Assembly (NCBI GenBank): GCA_024225635.1
Contig: JAAEMK010000863.1
Location: 1 to 49,423, forward strand
Direction: 5' to 3'
DNA length: 49,423 nucleotides
Source of the DNA: Desulfobacteraceae bacterium
Lineage (GTDB): Bacteria > Desulfobacterota > Desulfobacteria > Desulfobacterales > Desulfobacteraceae
The position numbers and the translations under genes were made by a program. Below the pieces are notes generated by a model. That model saw nothing but the letters and a program-made list of their open reading frames with translations, was not told where the DNA came from and ran no database searches. Every line of letters begins with the position of its first letter. Within the stretch, counting starts at the first letter, position 1. Positions 1 to 8,781 of this stretch are shown here, in pieces.

Positions 1-838
1 GTTCTTTTCCTGCCGTGTGATGAATTTGCTCTCCGATATTCTTACTATTGTTCGCTACGGACAAGGCTTTCGTCCTGATCACTTCAACGGGTTCAACGAG
101 AATTCTGCGGGTTAATCTGTATTGGATGATAAATATGATCAGGAGCACTATTATTAATACAACGGAAATCACGGCGGAAACGGCATTTACGTCCTTATAT
201 GCGGCTGCCAATGGTATTCGAATCGATATTGCGGATACGGTTTCGCCAAGTTCGCGTTTGAAGCTTCGCTCAAGCCCATATTGGAGAACCATTTCTTGCG
301 GGGCGACATCGGGAGTACTGTGGCAGCGAAGGCAAGTATCTCCCATAACTTCACCACGCCGTAACACATAAAAGTTGATCACACCGTCAAATATCCTGGT
401 ACCGCTTGCCATCTTCAGCCCGGAGTCTGTGTTTAATTTTGTTATGAACTCAGACTCAAAGGCATCCGCTTCATTCTCCGGACTTCGTGCGTTTATGGCA
501 CACTCCTTATAATAATATCTTATGTCGGACAAGGACTGAAAATATTTATCTATCTCCCTGACGGCATAGGTAGAGGACATCCATACCGGTTCAAAATAGC
601 CCTCGGGTTTTATCTCATCAGTTATTTCGAACAGCCTGGGCTTAAGTCTATGGCTAAAGTAACTATGGGTGGAAAGATTGCGGTCCAGCAGCAGTAATGC
701 TTTTTTCTCAGCCTCATTTATTGCTTGTTTTCGCATTGAGTAATTGGTGAAAACAATCATTACGATACCCATCGTTATAAAAACCAGGGCTGAGAAGAAG
801 AGTAACTGTTTGCCTATGCTTATATTCTTGATGTCCAA
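1..838 (-). CDS. Tll0287-like (DUF3365) heme-type membrane sensor, 5' part only
   Basis: The gene runs off the left edge, so only about the first 279 residues are present. A TTG start at 838 is chosen because GGGGGA lies six bases upstream; no ATG is as well placed. The first helix (about residues 10-30) is followed by a periplasmic domain with a CLRCHS motif (CxxCH heme binding) and then LQYGLERSFKRELG, the pattern of the Tll0287-like/DUF3365 sensor domain. A second helix (IIVLLIIFIIQYRL) leads into the start of a HAMP-like linker. Such proteins sense redox or gas ligands and signal through a kinase, cyclase or chemotaxis domain, which is outside the window. The reading frame is also open upstream of the start, through the adenine deaminase scar (914-1040), so a longer chimeric start cannot be fully excluded. 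Confidence 0.75.
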   Translation of the reverse strand, partial: MDIKNISIGKQLLFFSALVFITMGIVMIVFTNYSMRKQAINEAEKKALLLLDRNLSTHSYFSHRLKPRLFEITDEIKPEGYFEPVWMSSTYAVREIDKYFQSLSDIRYYYKECAINARSPENEADAFESEFITKLNTDSGLKMASGTRIFDGVINFYVLRRGEVMGDTCLRCHSTPDVAPQEMVLQYGLERSFKRELGETVSAISIRIPLAAAYKDVNAVSAVISVVLIIVLLIIFIIQYRLTRRILVEPVEVIRTKALSVANNSKNIGEQIHHTAGKE

Positions 839-913
839 AGGATATCCCCCATTGTTTCCACGGCTTACTGTCCGGACAGTGTACCTGCCGGCGGGGCCCA
901 TGTCAAACGGATT

Positions 914-1040
914 CAGGGTAATCTCCATGGATTCGTGCATGCACCCGGCCTGTTCCATGGCCTCTTCACAAGCAGGTTGTGGCAGTCGTGGGATACTGTT
1001 GAGGCGTAGGCTGCGCCCGGTTTCATGCCCGTACCCGAGA
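914..1040 (-). pseudogene. Remnant of a second adenine deaminase gene
   Basis: Two blocks nearly identical to the intact ade gene are joined here. Bases 914-968 match 1878-1932, and bases 966-1040 match 2102-2176, both without gaps. The 172 bases that separate the blocks in ade are missing. The junction shares TCA with both sides, which suggests deletion at a 3-base microhomology. On the minus strand the blocks encode SGTGMKPGAAYASTVSHD and MEQAGCMHESMEITL, both C-terminal adenine deaminase sequence, but 172 is not a multiple of three, so the blocks are in different frames. Nothing recognisable of ade remains on either side. It lies in the 394-base gap between the sensor gene and pilZ; the rest of that gap shows no gene. 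Confidence 0.85.
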
Positions 1041-1232
1041 CGATACCCCCCTTTCCATAAAATTCATGAGCGTGGGATAAGGGGCTTTTATTCCCGACAG
1101 TGGTTACAAGACTTTGCAGACCAGCGTGACGACAAAACACAAAAACAAGACAGGGATTTGACGATATCATAGAAATTTTGTTATATCTTTCAGGGCATAC
1201 CGACCAACCCGTATTTAAAGGAAGACGCTGTC

Positions 1233-1700
1233 ATGGTTCAGAGAGTGTTTGCATCTAAAAATCAAATGGCTACATTTACCTGTCCCCAATGCGGACAAAT
1301 ACGACAAATGGATGTTTCGGCCTATATGAACATTAAGAAACGGGTCAGATTAAAATATCGATGCCTTTGCAAGCATTCTTTTTCCGTTATTCTTGAAAGA
1401 CGGAAATATTTCAGAAAAGAGGTCAAACTGGTCGGATCTGTCATTCAAAAAAAAATCAAATTCCCCTTTATGATCTCGAACATCTCAAGATACGGCCTAA
1501 AAATGACAATGCTTCATAAAACTGATTTAAAAATCGGAGACCAGTTACGTATTGGATTTACACTTGATGACAAAAATCGCTCCGAGGTGTTCAAAAATGT
1601 TATCGTCAAAGATCTTCAGCACAAAGATGTCGGCGTTGAATTTCTATCCAAAGAGCATTACGATAAATTCGGGACGTATATTCTTTTTAACTTATCCTGA
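1233..1700 (+). CDS. PilZ domain protein with N-terminal zinc-ribbon-like cysteines
   Basis: 155 residues. The start is supported by AAGGAAG eight bases upstream. The N-terminus has two cysteine pairs (C17/C20 in CPQC and C44/C46 in CLC), like a small zinc ribbon. The PilZ part follows: RRKYFR at 56-61 fits the RxxxR signature and NISRYG at 83-88 fits (D/N)xSxxG. PilZ domains bind cyclic di-GMP and act as receivers in motility, exopolysaccharide or gene control. No partner gene is adjacent, so the output is unknown. It is transcribed toward ade, and a shared hairpin at 1694-1736 separates the two. Family assignment is firm; the role is inferred. Confidence 0.85.
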   Translation: MVQRVFASKNQMATFTCPQCGQIRQMDVSAYMNIKKRVRLKYRCLCKHSFSVILERRKYFRKEVKLVGSVIQKKIKFPFMISNISRYGLKMTMLHKTDLKIGDQLRIGFTLDDKNRSEVFKNVIVKDLQHKDVGVEFLSKEHYDKFGTYILFNLS

Positions 1701-1736
1701 GCAATTGTTTCCATTCAGAAATCAATTGCTCAGGAT
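1694..1736. terminator. Hairpin between convergent pilZ and ade
   Basis: ATCCTGAGCAATTG (1694-1707) and CAATTGCTCAGGAT (1723-1736) form a perfect 14-bp stem with a 15-base loop. The left arm includes the pilZ stop codon. It lies between convergent genes, which fits a bidirectional terminator, though no long T-run follows. Confidence 0.65.
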
Positions 1737-1769
1737 GTCATGTTGTCTCCTGTTGTCAGGGACGTTGAA

Positions 1770-3593
1770 TCAGCTGACGATGAGATCAACAAAACGGGGG
1801 GGCCGGCCATCCTTGAGTTCCACTAATCCCCGGTTTGAGATATGGAGCTCTCCCAGAACCACCAGGCCCAGAAGGCTCAGGGTCATCTCCATGGATTCGT
1901 GTACGCACCCGGCCTGTTCCATGGCATCTTCAACGGAATTTACCTGGTCTGCCGCCGTTTCAATGGATTCAAGGCTCATGAGCCCCGCCAGGGGAAGGGG
2001 CATATGCCCTGCCACCTCGTTGTCCGCAACAACGGCGGTTCCGCCCTTTGATTCAATCACGGTATTGGCCGCAAGGGCCATGGCCGCGTCGTCCGTACCG
2101 ATCACAAGCAGATTGTGGCAGTCGTGGGATACTGTTGAGGCATAGGCTGCGCCCGGTTTCATGCCCGTACCCGAAACAAACCCCAATGATTTGGGATGGG
2201 CGATCCCGTCACTGCCTGCGTGGCGGTAGAACATGCCGATCTTGGCAAGGTCCTCGGACGGATCAGCCTTGAGTTCTCCTGCATGGGGAACGATGTCGGC
2301 TGTTTCCGCCTTTGTGAAAACCATTCCCGGAACGATGCGCATCACCCTTACCGTTTTGGGTGCGCTTCCGTCAACCGGGATGGAAAAATCCCCTGGATTA
2401 AGTGAGGAAAGATGCACCGTGTTCAGCGCCCATTCCGGGTAGTCGTATCGAGGGATGTCAAAGGAGAGGGCTCCCTCCTTTGCAACGGTGACACCGTCGC
2501 TAATGACCCTGTGGATGTTAAAGGTCTGAAGGTCGTCCAGGAGCAGAATGTCCGCGGCCCTTCCCGGCGTGAGGGAGCCGATCCACCGTGACTTCTCCAG
2601 CAGCTGGGCCGGGTTGATGGTGACCATCTGAACGGCCTGGACGGGATTGACGCCCAGGGATACCGCCTTACGCAACACCCGGATCAGGTGGCCTTCATCC
2701 CGGATGGTGGCGGAGGTCACATCATCGGTCACCAGGGTGAAAAACCGGGTATCCATGCCGGGATTATCGGTGACGGCCGTGATCAGGTTGGGAAGATCAA
2801 GCCAGGCGGAACCGTACCGCTGCTGGACATACATGCCCAGCTGGGCCCGCCTCAGGGCGCCGGCTGAAGTGGTGCTTTCATGGCAGGAGGTCAGGCCTGA
2901 GGCGATAAAGGCGTTCAAGCCCGCATTCAGGTCCTCTCCGGCATAGTGTCCCGTGAGGACACGGTCCGCACGGATTCCCTCCCCTGTGATATCATGGACC
3001 GTGGGATCGCCAAACACGACTCCCGGGAAATTCATCTGCTCGCCCTGGAGTTCGGCCCATCCTTTCTCATACCCGGTCCTCACCTCCCGGGGGCCGATGA
3101 CGGCGCCGGCATCCTCCATCCCCGGCAGGGAGGGAACGCACACGGGCATGGCAGTGAGCACCTTGAGGGGAATGCCCTCGGAACTCTGCTTAAAGAGTTC
3201 CACGGCCCTTAAGCCCAGCACATTGGTCATCTCATGGTTGTCCGGGCAGATGGTGGTGGTTCCATGGGCCAGGACGCCCGCCGCAAAGGAGCGAAGATCC
3301 ACCATGGAGCTTTCGACATGCATGTGGGAGTCGATGAGCCCGGGGGCGAGATACCGGTTTTCGGCATCGATGATCTCGGTGTTTTCATCGGTCATGATGT
3401 GGGAGGCGTCCCCCACCAGGGCGATAAAGCCCTTGTATACGGCCATATCGGTGTTTGCCTGGATCCGGGCCGTCACCACATTGACAAGGCGCCCGTTCCG
3501 GATAACGAGATCGGCCGGCTTCCTTCCCATGGCAACGTCCGCAAGTTCCCTTGCAACCCGGGCATAGGTAAAGCGTTTGTATTGTTCTGACAT
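1770..3593 (-). CDS. ade: Adenine deaminase
   Basis: 607 residues, the usual length. GGAG stands a few bases before the ATG. The enzyme converts adenine to hypoxanthine and ammonia in purine salvage; it is a cytosolic amidohydrolase with a binuclear metal site. Visible motifs are the amidohydrolase SHMHVESSM metal-binding segment, CHESTTSAG, and the C-terminal domain with FVSGTGMKPGAAYASTVSHD and MEQAGCVHESMEMTLSLLG, typical of bacterial Ade. It is divergent from an XRE-cupin regulator gene (3794-4393), 200 bases away, which may control it. Part of its 3' half is duplicated as a decayed scar at 914-1040. Confidence in function is high. Confidence 0.96.
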   Translation of the reverse strand: MSEQYKRFTYARVARELADVAMGRKPADLVIRNGRLVNVVTARIQANTDMAVYKGFIALVGDASHIMTDENTEIIDAENRYLAPGLIDSHMHVESSMVDLRSFAAGVLAHGTTTICPDNHEMTNVLGLRAVELFKQSSEGIPLKVLTAMPVCVPSLPGMEDAGAVIGPREVRTGYEKGWAELQGEQMNFPGVVFGDPTVHDITGEGIRADRVLTGHYAGEDLNAGLNAFIASGLTSCHESTTSAGALRRAQLGMYVQQRYGSAWLDLPNLITAVTDNPGMDTRFFTLVTDDVTSATIRDEGHLIRVLRKAVSLGVNPVQAVQMVTINPAQLLEKSRWIGSLTPGRAADILLLDDLQTFNIHRVISDGVTVAKEGALSFDIPRYDYPEWALNTVHLSSLNPGDFSIPVDGSAPKTVRVMRIVPGMVFTKAETADIVPHAGELKADPSEDLAKIGMFYRHAGSDGIAHPKSLGFVSGTGMKPGAAYASTVSHDCHNLLVIGTDDAAMALAANTVIESKGGTAVVADNEVAGHMPLPLAGLMSLESIETAADQVNSVEDAMEQAGCVHESMEMTLSLLGLVVLGELHISNRGLVELKDGRPPRFVDLIVS

Positions 3594-3793
3594 ATGGGTA
3601 CTCCATTCTTATGGTTTCAGTGATAAAGTGTGGAAATGGTATTTTTATATTTTTACCAGACTTGACGAACGACCACAACTCCAATCATTTTGCAGGGCCC
3701 TCCCCAGCCTTTAAGATTGAAGGGTATTGTCTTTGAAACACCGGCATGCTAAAAATACGAACACTTAAAAACCAGAAAGAAAGGACCGACAAG

Positions 3794-4393
3794 ATGGAGC
3801 TGGACATAAAAAACGAGGTGGCGGCACTGAACCTTGGGAAAAAGATCAGGACCCTGAGAACACAGCAGGGCCTCACCCTTCAAGAGGTTTCCGATCGAGC
3901 CGGTGTTTCCAAACCCCAGCTCTCCCAGATTGAAAACAATATTGCGGCCCCGCCCATTGCTACCCTGATCAAGATTTCCAAGGCCCTGGGAGTTAAAATA
4001 AGCCATTTTTTCCAGGAGGAAACAAGTGAAGAGCGCATCGTCGTGGTCAGAAAGCACGAGCGCCACGGCCTTAAGAAACTCTCCCACCACGACCACGACT
4101 ATTCCGACATCGGTTATAGTTACGAATCCCTGGCCTATCCCATGGCGGATAAGCACATGGAGCCCTTTATCGCCGAATTCGCCCCACAAGAGGAGGACAA
4201 GCTTTTCTACAACACCCACAAGGGAGAGGAATTTCTCTTTGTCCTGGAAGGCCGGCTTGAATTCAAGGGTGGCCGGACCTCACACATCCTGGAACCCGGA
4301 GACAGCATCTATTTTGATTCCGGCATCGCCCATGCCCTGAGGGCGATTGAAACGGCGGCCAAAGCCCTTGTCATCGTGTTTACCCCCAAATAG
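3794..4393 (+). CDS. XRE-family regulator with C-terminal cupin domain
   Basis: 199 residues from the ATG at 3794, chosen because AAAGGA lies just upstream; an in-frame ATG at 3746 would add 16 residues with a poorer site. An N-terminal helix-turn-helix (about residues 10-65, LGKKIRTLRTQQGLTLQEVS ... VSKPQLSQIEN) is followed by a cupin barrel (about 110-195, with GEEFLFVLEGRLEF and LEPGDSIYFDSG). This architecture (PuuR/SutR-like) senses small metabolites and usually regulates neighbouring genes. It is divergent from ade, so purine-linked control is plausible but unproven. It ends head-to-head with nifV across a large hairpin (4412-4471). Confidence 0.88.
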   Translation: MELDIKNEVAALNLGKKIRTLRTQQGLTLQEVSDRAGVSKPQLSQIENNIAAPPIATLIKISKALGVKISHFFQEETSEERIVVVRKHERHGLKKLSHHDHDYSDIGYSYESLAYPMADKHMEPFIAEFAPQEEDKLFYNTHKGEEFLFVLEGRLEFKGGRTSHILEPGDSIYFDSGIAHALRAIETAAKALVIVFTPK

Positions 4394-4411
4394 ACTAGTC
4401 TATAGCTCAGG

Positions 4412-4471
4412 GCACATGAATTGACACCTTCCGCTTATTTATAATGATGAAAAGAGCATCAATTCATGTGC
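4412..4471. terminator. Hairpin between convergent XRE-cupin gene and nifV
   Basis: GCACATGAATTGA (4412-4424) pairs perfectly with TCAATTCATGTGC (4459-4471) around a 34-base loop. It fills the space between the stops of the regulator (4393) and nifV (4478). It fits a bidirectional terminator at the end of the nif operon, although the long loop is unusual. Confidence 0.55.
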
Positions 4472-4477
4472 TCATAT

Positions 4478-5614
4478 CTATAACACCAAAGAATAGAGGG
4501 CCTTGAGCTCCCAAGGGGTCAGCAGTGATTTCTGCTGAAGGGCCTTTTCCCTGACAAGGGGGACCAGTTTTTGTGCCCTTGTCTTATCAATGAAGATGCC
4601 CTGTTTTTCCAGCACATGGGAGATGGCGGCGGATCCTGAATGATATCCGATAACATATTCACTCTCTTTTTTTCCCACTGTTTCAGGTTCAAACAGCTGA
4701 TATGAGGAGGTGTCCTTTAAAAGACCTGAGCAATGAATGCCCGATTCATGGCGGAAGACGTTTTTTCCGACAATGGGTTTTGACTGGGGAATATCCCGGC
4801 CGGATGCCCTGGCAACCAGGCGGCAGAGGTCGGTCATCCGGGTATTGTCGATGGCTCCTTCAAATCCGCCCACCTCAAAAAGGGCCATGGCCACCTCTTC
4901 CAAAGGCGCATTGCCGGCCCTTTCTCCCAGACCGTTAACGGTGACACTCAAGGCGGACGCCCCTGCCTGCACAGCCGTGACTGCATTGGCCGTGGCCATG
5001 CCAAGGTCATTATGGCCGTGGAATTCAAGGTCAAGATCCGGTTCCCTGTGGAGGAGACCGGTCATGGCTTTCATCACCATGGAAGGACTGATCATCCCCA
5101 CCGTGTCCGCCAGGCGGAGACGGTCAACCCCGGCGTCACAGGCACGTTCGGCAAATTGAGACAGGAATTCATGCCGGGTCCGGGTGGCGTCCTGGGCCCC
5201 CACCGTAACCCTCTCAAAATATCTTTTTGCGAGGCCCACCAGATGTTCGAGGGTATCCATGACCCAGGCCTCGTCCCTGTCAAAGGTTTTAAGAAGGACG
5301 GAAGAGGTAGGAAAACTGATATGAACCCCCGGTGTGTCGCAACGGGCGGCCTTCTCGATATCCCCCTTGTCCGCCCTGCACCAGCAGGAGAGAATGCAGG
5401 ACAGGTTTAATCCGGCAAGCCGTCTGATATCCCGGCAGGCCTGTTCCCCCATGGCCGGGATGCCTGCCTCGATCTCATCTATTCCCACCCGGTCGAGGGC
5501 CGTTGCAATTTCAACCCTTTCACGGGTGCTGAACACCACCCCGGGAGCCTGTTCGCCATCCCGCAGGGTGGTGTCCACCATCCATATTTTTCTTTTATCG
5601 TTTACGTTCACCAT
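4478..5614 (-). CDS. nifV: Homocitrate synthase NifV
   Basis: 378 residues from the ATG at 5614, which has GGAAAGGAG upstream; the frame is open to 5722, but that would overlap fdx. NifV condenses acetyl-CoA and 2-oxoglutarate to homocitrate, the organic ligand of FeMo-cofactor. The N-terminal TTLRDGEQAPGV and the HGHNDLGMA metal-binding motif are those of the isopropylmalate/homocitrate synthase family. A plain leuA or citramalate synthase is less likely because of its place directly after nifB and fdx and its short length without a leucine-regulatory domain. It is the last gene of the nif operon, 43 bases after fdx. Confidence 0.93.
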   Translation of the reverse strand: MVNVNDKRKIWMVDTTLRDGEQAPGVVFSTRERVEIATALDRVGIDEIEAGIPAMGEQACRDIRRLAGLNLSCILSCWCRADKGDIEKAARCDTPGVHISFPTSSVLLKTFDRDEAWVMDTLEHLVGLAKRYFERVTVGAQDATRTRHEFLSQFAERACDAGVDRLRLADTVGMISPSMVMKAMTGLLHREPDLDLEFHGHNDLGMATANAVTAVQAGASALSVTVNGLGERAGNAPLEEVAMALFEVGGFEGAIDNTRMTDLCRLVARASGRDIPQSKPIVGKNVFRHESGIHCSGLLKDTSSYQLFEPETVGKKESEYVIGYHSGSAAISHVLEKQGIFIDKTRAQKLVPLVREKALQQKSLLTPWELKALYSLVL

Positions 5615-5657
5615 GGCCGGCTCCTTTCCGGTATTTTTGCTATAATTGCTGCAATTA

Positions 5658-5963
5658 CTACAAGAGGTAATCCCTGGCGGTGCCGCCGTTTTCAAGGGCA
5701 TCCAGGATTTCGTCAATGGCATCTTCGGAATCCACGCCGCCGTACCAGGTGTTTTCCGGGTAGACCACCATCACCGGGCCCTCGTCACAGAGCTTGAGGC
5801 AGCAGGTGGAAGAAACAATGACATTTTCAAGCCCCCGGTCAATGATCTCATTTTCAATATAGGGAAGGAAATTGAGGGAGTCTTTCCGGTGGCACTTTCC
5901 CTTGGGATCTCCGTTGGGCCTGAAACTTGCGCATACCAGTATGTGATGTTTGGGCTTTTCCAT
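5658..5963 (-). CDS. Thioredoxin-fold [2Fe-2S] ferredoxin of the nif cluster
   Basis: 101 residues. Cysteines at 11 and 24 (CASFRPNGDPKGKC) and a second group at 54, 55 and 59 (STCCLKLC) give the ligand pattern of thioredoxin-like [2Fe-2S] ferredoxins (Aquifex Fd4 / Clostridium shethna-type). Such ferredoxins are often found between nifB and nifV in anaerobes, where they probably serve electron transfer in cofactor assembly or as a redox protein for nitrogenase. The gene is separated from nifB by 118 bases that hold a palindromic repeat (5992-6069), and is followed by nifV after 43 bases. The exact redox partner is unknown. Confidence 0.88.
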   Translation of the reverse strand: MEKPKHHILVCASFRPNGDPKGKCHRKDSLNFLPYIENEIIDRGLENVIVSSTCCLKLCDEGPVMVVYPENTWYGGVDSEDAIDEILDALENGGTARDYLL

Positions 5964-5991
5964 TCTTTCTTTTCCTTTCCTTTCTTTTTTG

Positions 5992-6069
5992 GGGGACAGA
6001 TTTCAAATTCCATCACTTTGGGGACAGATTTCAAATCCCACTTTGGGGACAGATTTCAAATCTGTCCCC
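5992..6069. repeat. Triple REP-like repeat GGGGACAGATTTCAAAT
   Basis: The unit GGGGACAGATTTCAAAT occurs three times, at 5992, 6020 and 6045, with short CA-rich spacers. The last copy is completed into a palindrome: GGGGACAGATTT, one central base, then AAATCTGTCCCC (6045-6069). It lies between nifB and fdx inside the operon. It resembles dispersed REP-type elements, and its transcript would form a stable hairpin there. Confidence 0.85.
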
Positions 6070-6081
6070 GAGGTTTATGGT

Positions 6082-7353
6082 TTACATGCATCCCATTCCC
6101 GCGCCCGAACATTCGTCATGGCAGCGGCGGGGTTCTTTTCTCTTCAGATAATTTATGTTTTGCTTATTTTTCACGGCATCAATGATTTCCAGGATCAAGC
6201 CGTTGACCATGAGGATTTCAAAACCTTTTTCCGTGAGTACTTTTTTGGGGGCGTTCCCGACACCTGCGACCAGGATGAGATGGCAATCCTTGAGCATTTC
6301 CGCCATGGCCTCCCACCTGGAGCCCGCACCGCCGGGTTCAGGCACCCTCCTCTTCTCCACAAGTTCAGGTTCCTCTCCCCCGGGGTCAAAGATGGCAAGG
6401 TGGGTGGCTTCTCCCAGGTGCTGGTTCACCAGCACACCCTCCCGGGTGGCCACGGCCACATAAGGCGTGGCCGGGGGGGAATCGACATCAGGAATTTCCT
6501 CCAGGGACGCGCATTCCCTGAGGCTGGTTAAAAGGGTCATATCCGGTTTTTCATCCAGCATGCCCACGGCATCCGCCCTGCACCGCTTGCAGTGCATCAT
6601 CTGGGGTATATAGTGCCGTGCCCCGGCCTGGATCTTTGCGATCTCCTTTGGGGAGGGTTCCCTTAGGTGAGAAAAATTGGACCCTTCATTTGGGTAATAG
6701 GGCATGCAGTTGAACAGATCCACCTCAAGCCTTGCCATTTCCCTTGCGATATCCACCACATGATGGTCGTTGATACCGGGAAGCACAATGGTGTTGACCT
6801 TTACGATGATTCCCCTTTCCTTGAGGCCTGCAACGGATTCCATCTGTTTTTCCAGAAGAATCCGGGACCCCTTTCCGGGTGGCAGGGATTTTTTACCATG
6901 CCTTACCCAGGAGTAGATTTTCTCACTGATCCTTGTATCCACCGCATTGATGGTGATGCTCACATGGCTGACATTCGCCCCGGCCACATCATCCAGATAA
7001 TCCGGAAGGTTCAGCCCGTTGGTGGCAAGGCACAGGAGGGTCTCAGGATACTTGGCACCAACCATTTCAATGGTGGTCAATGTCTCTTCGGGATTGGCAA
7101 AGGGGTCTCCCGGGCCCGCGATTCCCACCACGGATATGTTTTTTATCCGGGCCATGACCCTGTCAAGGTATTCCATGGCCTGGAAAGGTTTGAGAATACC
7201 GCTTGCGACACCGGGCCTGCTTTCATTGACACAGTCAAACTTCCGGTTACAAAAATTGCACTGGATATTGCAGCGGGGGGCCACCGGAAGGTGGACCCGG
7301 CCATAGCTTTTACAGGCATTGGGATTAAAACAGGGGTGATTTTCAATATTCAT
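6082..7353 (-). CDS. nifB: FeMo-cofactor biosynthesis radical SAM protein NifB with NifX-like tail
   Basis: 423 residues. NifB fuses [4Fe-4S] clusters and inserts carbide from S-adenosylmethionine to make NifB-co, the core of FeMo-cofactor. The radical SAM CxxxCxxC is at C28, C32 and C35 (CNIQCNFCNRKFDC). The radical SAM barrel extends to about residue 290, and a NifX/NafY-type domain (about 300-395, TPYVAVATREGVLVNQHLGE) binds the product. The short cysteine-rich end (RRCHDECSGAGMGCM) is an extra possible cluster site. It lies 27 bases after nifN. Confidence 0.97.
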   Translation of the reverse strand: MNIENHPCFNPNACKSYGRVHLPVAPRCNIQCNFCNRKFDCVNESRPGVASGILKPFQAMEYLDRVMARIKNISVVGIAGPGDPFANPEETLTTIEMVGAKYPETLLCLATNGLNLPDYLDDVAGANVSHVSITINAVDTRISEKIYSWVRHGKKSLPPGKGSRILLEKQMESVAGLKERGIIVKVNTIVLPGINDHHVVDIAREMARLEVDLFNCMPYYPNEGSNFSHLREPSPKEIAKIQAGARHYIPQMMHCKRCRADAVGMLDEKPDMTLLTSLRECASLEEIPDVDSPPATPYVAVATREGVLVNQHLGEATHLAIFDPGGEEPELVEKRRVPEPGGAGSRWEAMAEMLKDCHLILVAGVGNAPKKVLTEKGFEILMVNGLILEIIDAVKNKQNINYLKRKEPRRCHDECSGAGMGCM

Positions 7354-7380
7354 TTTTCGATCCTTTCTCTTTGCTCATTT

Positions 7381-8781
7381 CTACATGTAAGCGTAACCGG
7401 TTTTTGAACGGTCCTGGCGGCTTTGGAGCAGGGTATTGACGATTGTATCGAACAGCGCCTGGGCGCCCTTGTACCCGATATGAAGGATGCGCGGCCCCCC
7501 CACCCGGTCATGGATGGGAAACCCCACCCTGACAAGGGGAATGTCGAGGTGGCGCGCCATGGTGTAGCCCTTACTGTTCCCGATTACAAAATCAGGGGCG
7601 AGTTCCCTGGCCTGTTCCTCCATGCGGGTAAAATCCATGCCCTGGTGAACCGTGACCCGGTCCATGATATCTTTATCTTTAGGCAGGAGGGTGTCCAGGG
7701 CCTGCTTTAAAAGCCCGCTTTTACCGCCGGAAGCGCATAGCACCGGGATGACGCCCACCTCGGCAAGGAAGCCTGCAATGGCAAGCACAAAGTCCTCCTC
7801 CCCGTAAACAACGGCCTTCTTACCGGACACATACTTGTTGCCGTCCACATAGGCGTCGATAACCCGCCCCCGCTGCTGTTTGTATTTTTCCGGCACGGGC
7901 TTTCCGGTCAGTCGTTCCAGGTGTGATAAGCAAGAATCCGTGGCCTTTACCCCCACTGGAATACCAAGGGATGTGCAGGGGATGTCAAAGCTTTCCTTCA
8001 AAAACGACCCGGCGCTCGTGCCCCCCTGTTCAACGGTGCCTGCCAATATGGAGCCGAATTCCATGGTGGCAAGGGCAAGGTGCATGGCCCGGATCTCCTC
8101 CAGGGGGGTCCCGCCCTTCTGGATGGCCTGGTACTCCTCCCAGGAAGGGCCTTCCAGCCGTTCCGAATAATCGGGGAGAATTGCAGGTTCGGTGCCGAAA
8201 TCCCCCAAAATCTCCTTCAGGTGCCGGATATCTTCATTGGAGAGCATGCCCGGAAAAAGGTTGATCTTCTTCCGGGTATCAGGGTCATATTCCAGTCTGG
8301 CGGCCAAGGGGTTGCACTGCTCCACCACGGCCCGGACCGCCCCGTGGAAGCCGTCCGCATGGGTGCCGGTATAACTCGGGGTCGACACATGAACCAGGGT
8401 GGTATTTTCAACGGCATCCCCCATGCCGTTCAGGATCATGGGCACATCATCCCCGATGGTTTCCGAAAGACAGGTGGTGGCAATGCCGATCATGGCCGGG
8501 GCGTATTGGCGGTTGATATTCCCGATGGCAAGCTTGAGATTGTCGCTTCCGCCGAATATGGCCGTATCCTCGGAAAAATTGGATGAAGCGATATCCACGG
8601 GCTCCCTGAAATGGCTGATCAGGTATCTTCGCATATAGGTTGAGCAGCCCTGGGAACCGTGCAGAAGAGGGATGGTCCCCTCGATCCCGTGGAAGACCAG
8701 TGCGGCGCCCAGGGGGGTGCACATTTTACAGGCGTTGCGGGTGGCTGTATATGGTTTTGTTTTGGTCTTATTCAGCGTCAT
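7381..8781 (-). CDS. nifN: Nitrogenase cofactor scaffold subunit NifN
   Basis: 466 residues. NifN pairs with NifE as the scaffold on which NifB-co matures to FeMo-cofactor. The N-terminal cysteines (NACKMCTPLG and HGSQGCSTYMRR) are the NifN/NifK-type cluster ligands, and TTCLSETIGDD is the conserved loop shared with NifK. The start overlaps the end of nifE by 14 bases, so translation is probably coupled. NifN rather than NifK is assigned because the intact nifK is present at 10215-11609 and the order E-N is the standard one. Confidence 0.95.
   Translation of the reverse strand: MTLNKTKTKPYTATRNACKMCTPLGAALVFHGIEGTIPLLHGSQGCSTYMRRYLISHFREPVDIASSNFSEDTAIFGGSDNLKLAIGNINRQYAPAMIGIATTCLSETIGDDVPMILNGMGDAVENTTLVHVSTPSYTGTHADGFHGAVRAVVEQCNPLAARLEYDPDTRKKINLFPGMLSNEDIRHLKEILGDFGTEPAILPDYSERLEGPSWEEYQAIQKGGTPLEEIRAMHLALATMEFGSILAGTVEQGGTSAGSFLKESFDIPCTSLGIPVGVKATDSCLSHLERLTGKPVPEKYKQQRGRVIDAYVDGNKYVSGKKAVVYGEEDFVLAIAGFLAEVGVIPVLCASGGKSGLLKQALDTLLPKDKDIMDRVTVHQGMDFTRMEEQARELAPDFVIGNSKGYTMARHLDIPLVRVGFPIHDRVGGPRILHIGYKGAQALFDTIVNTLLQSRQDRSKTGYAYM

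Noticed and set aside
5992-6069. CRISPR array
   Set aside because: Only three copies with unequal short spacers and a palindromic end; no cas genes in the window.
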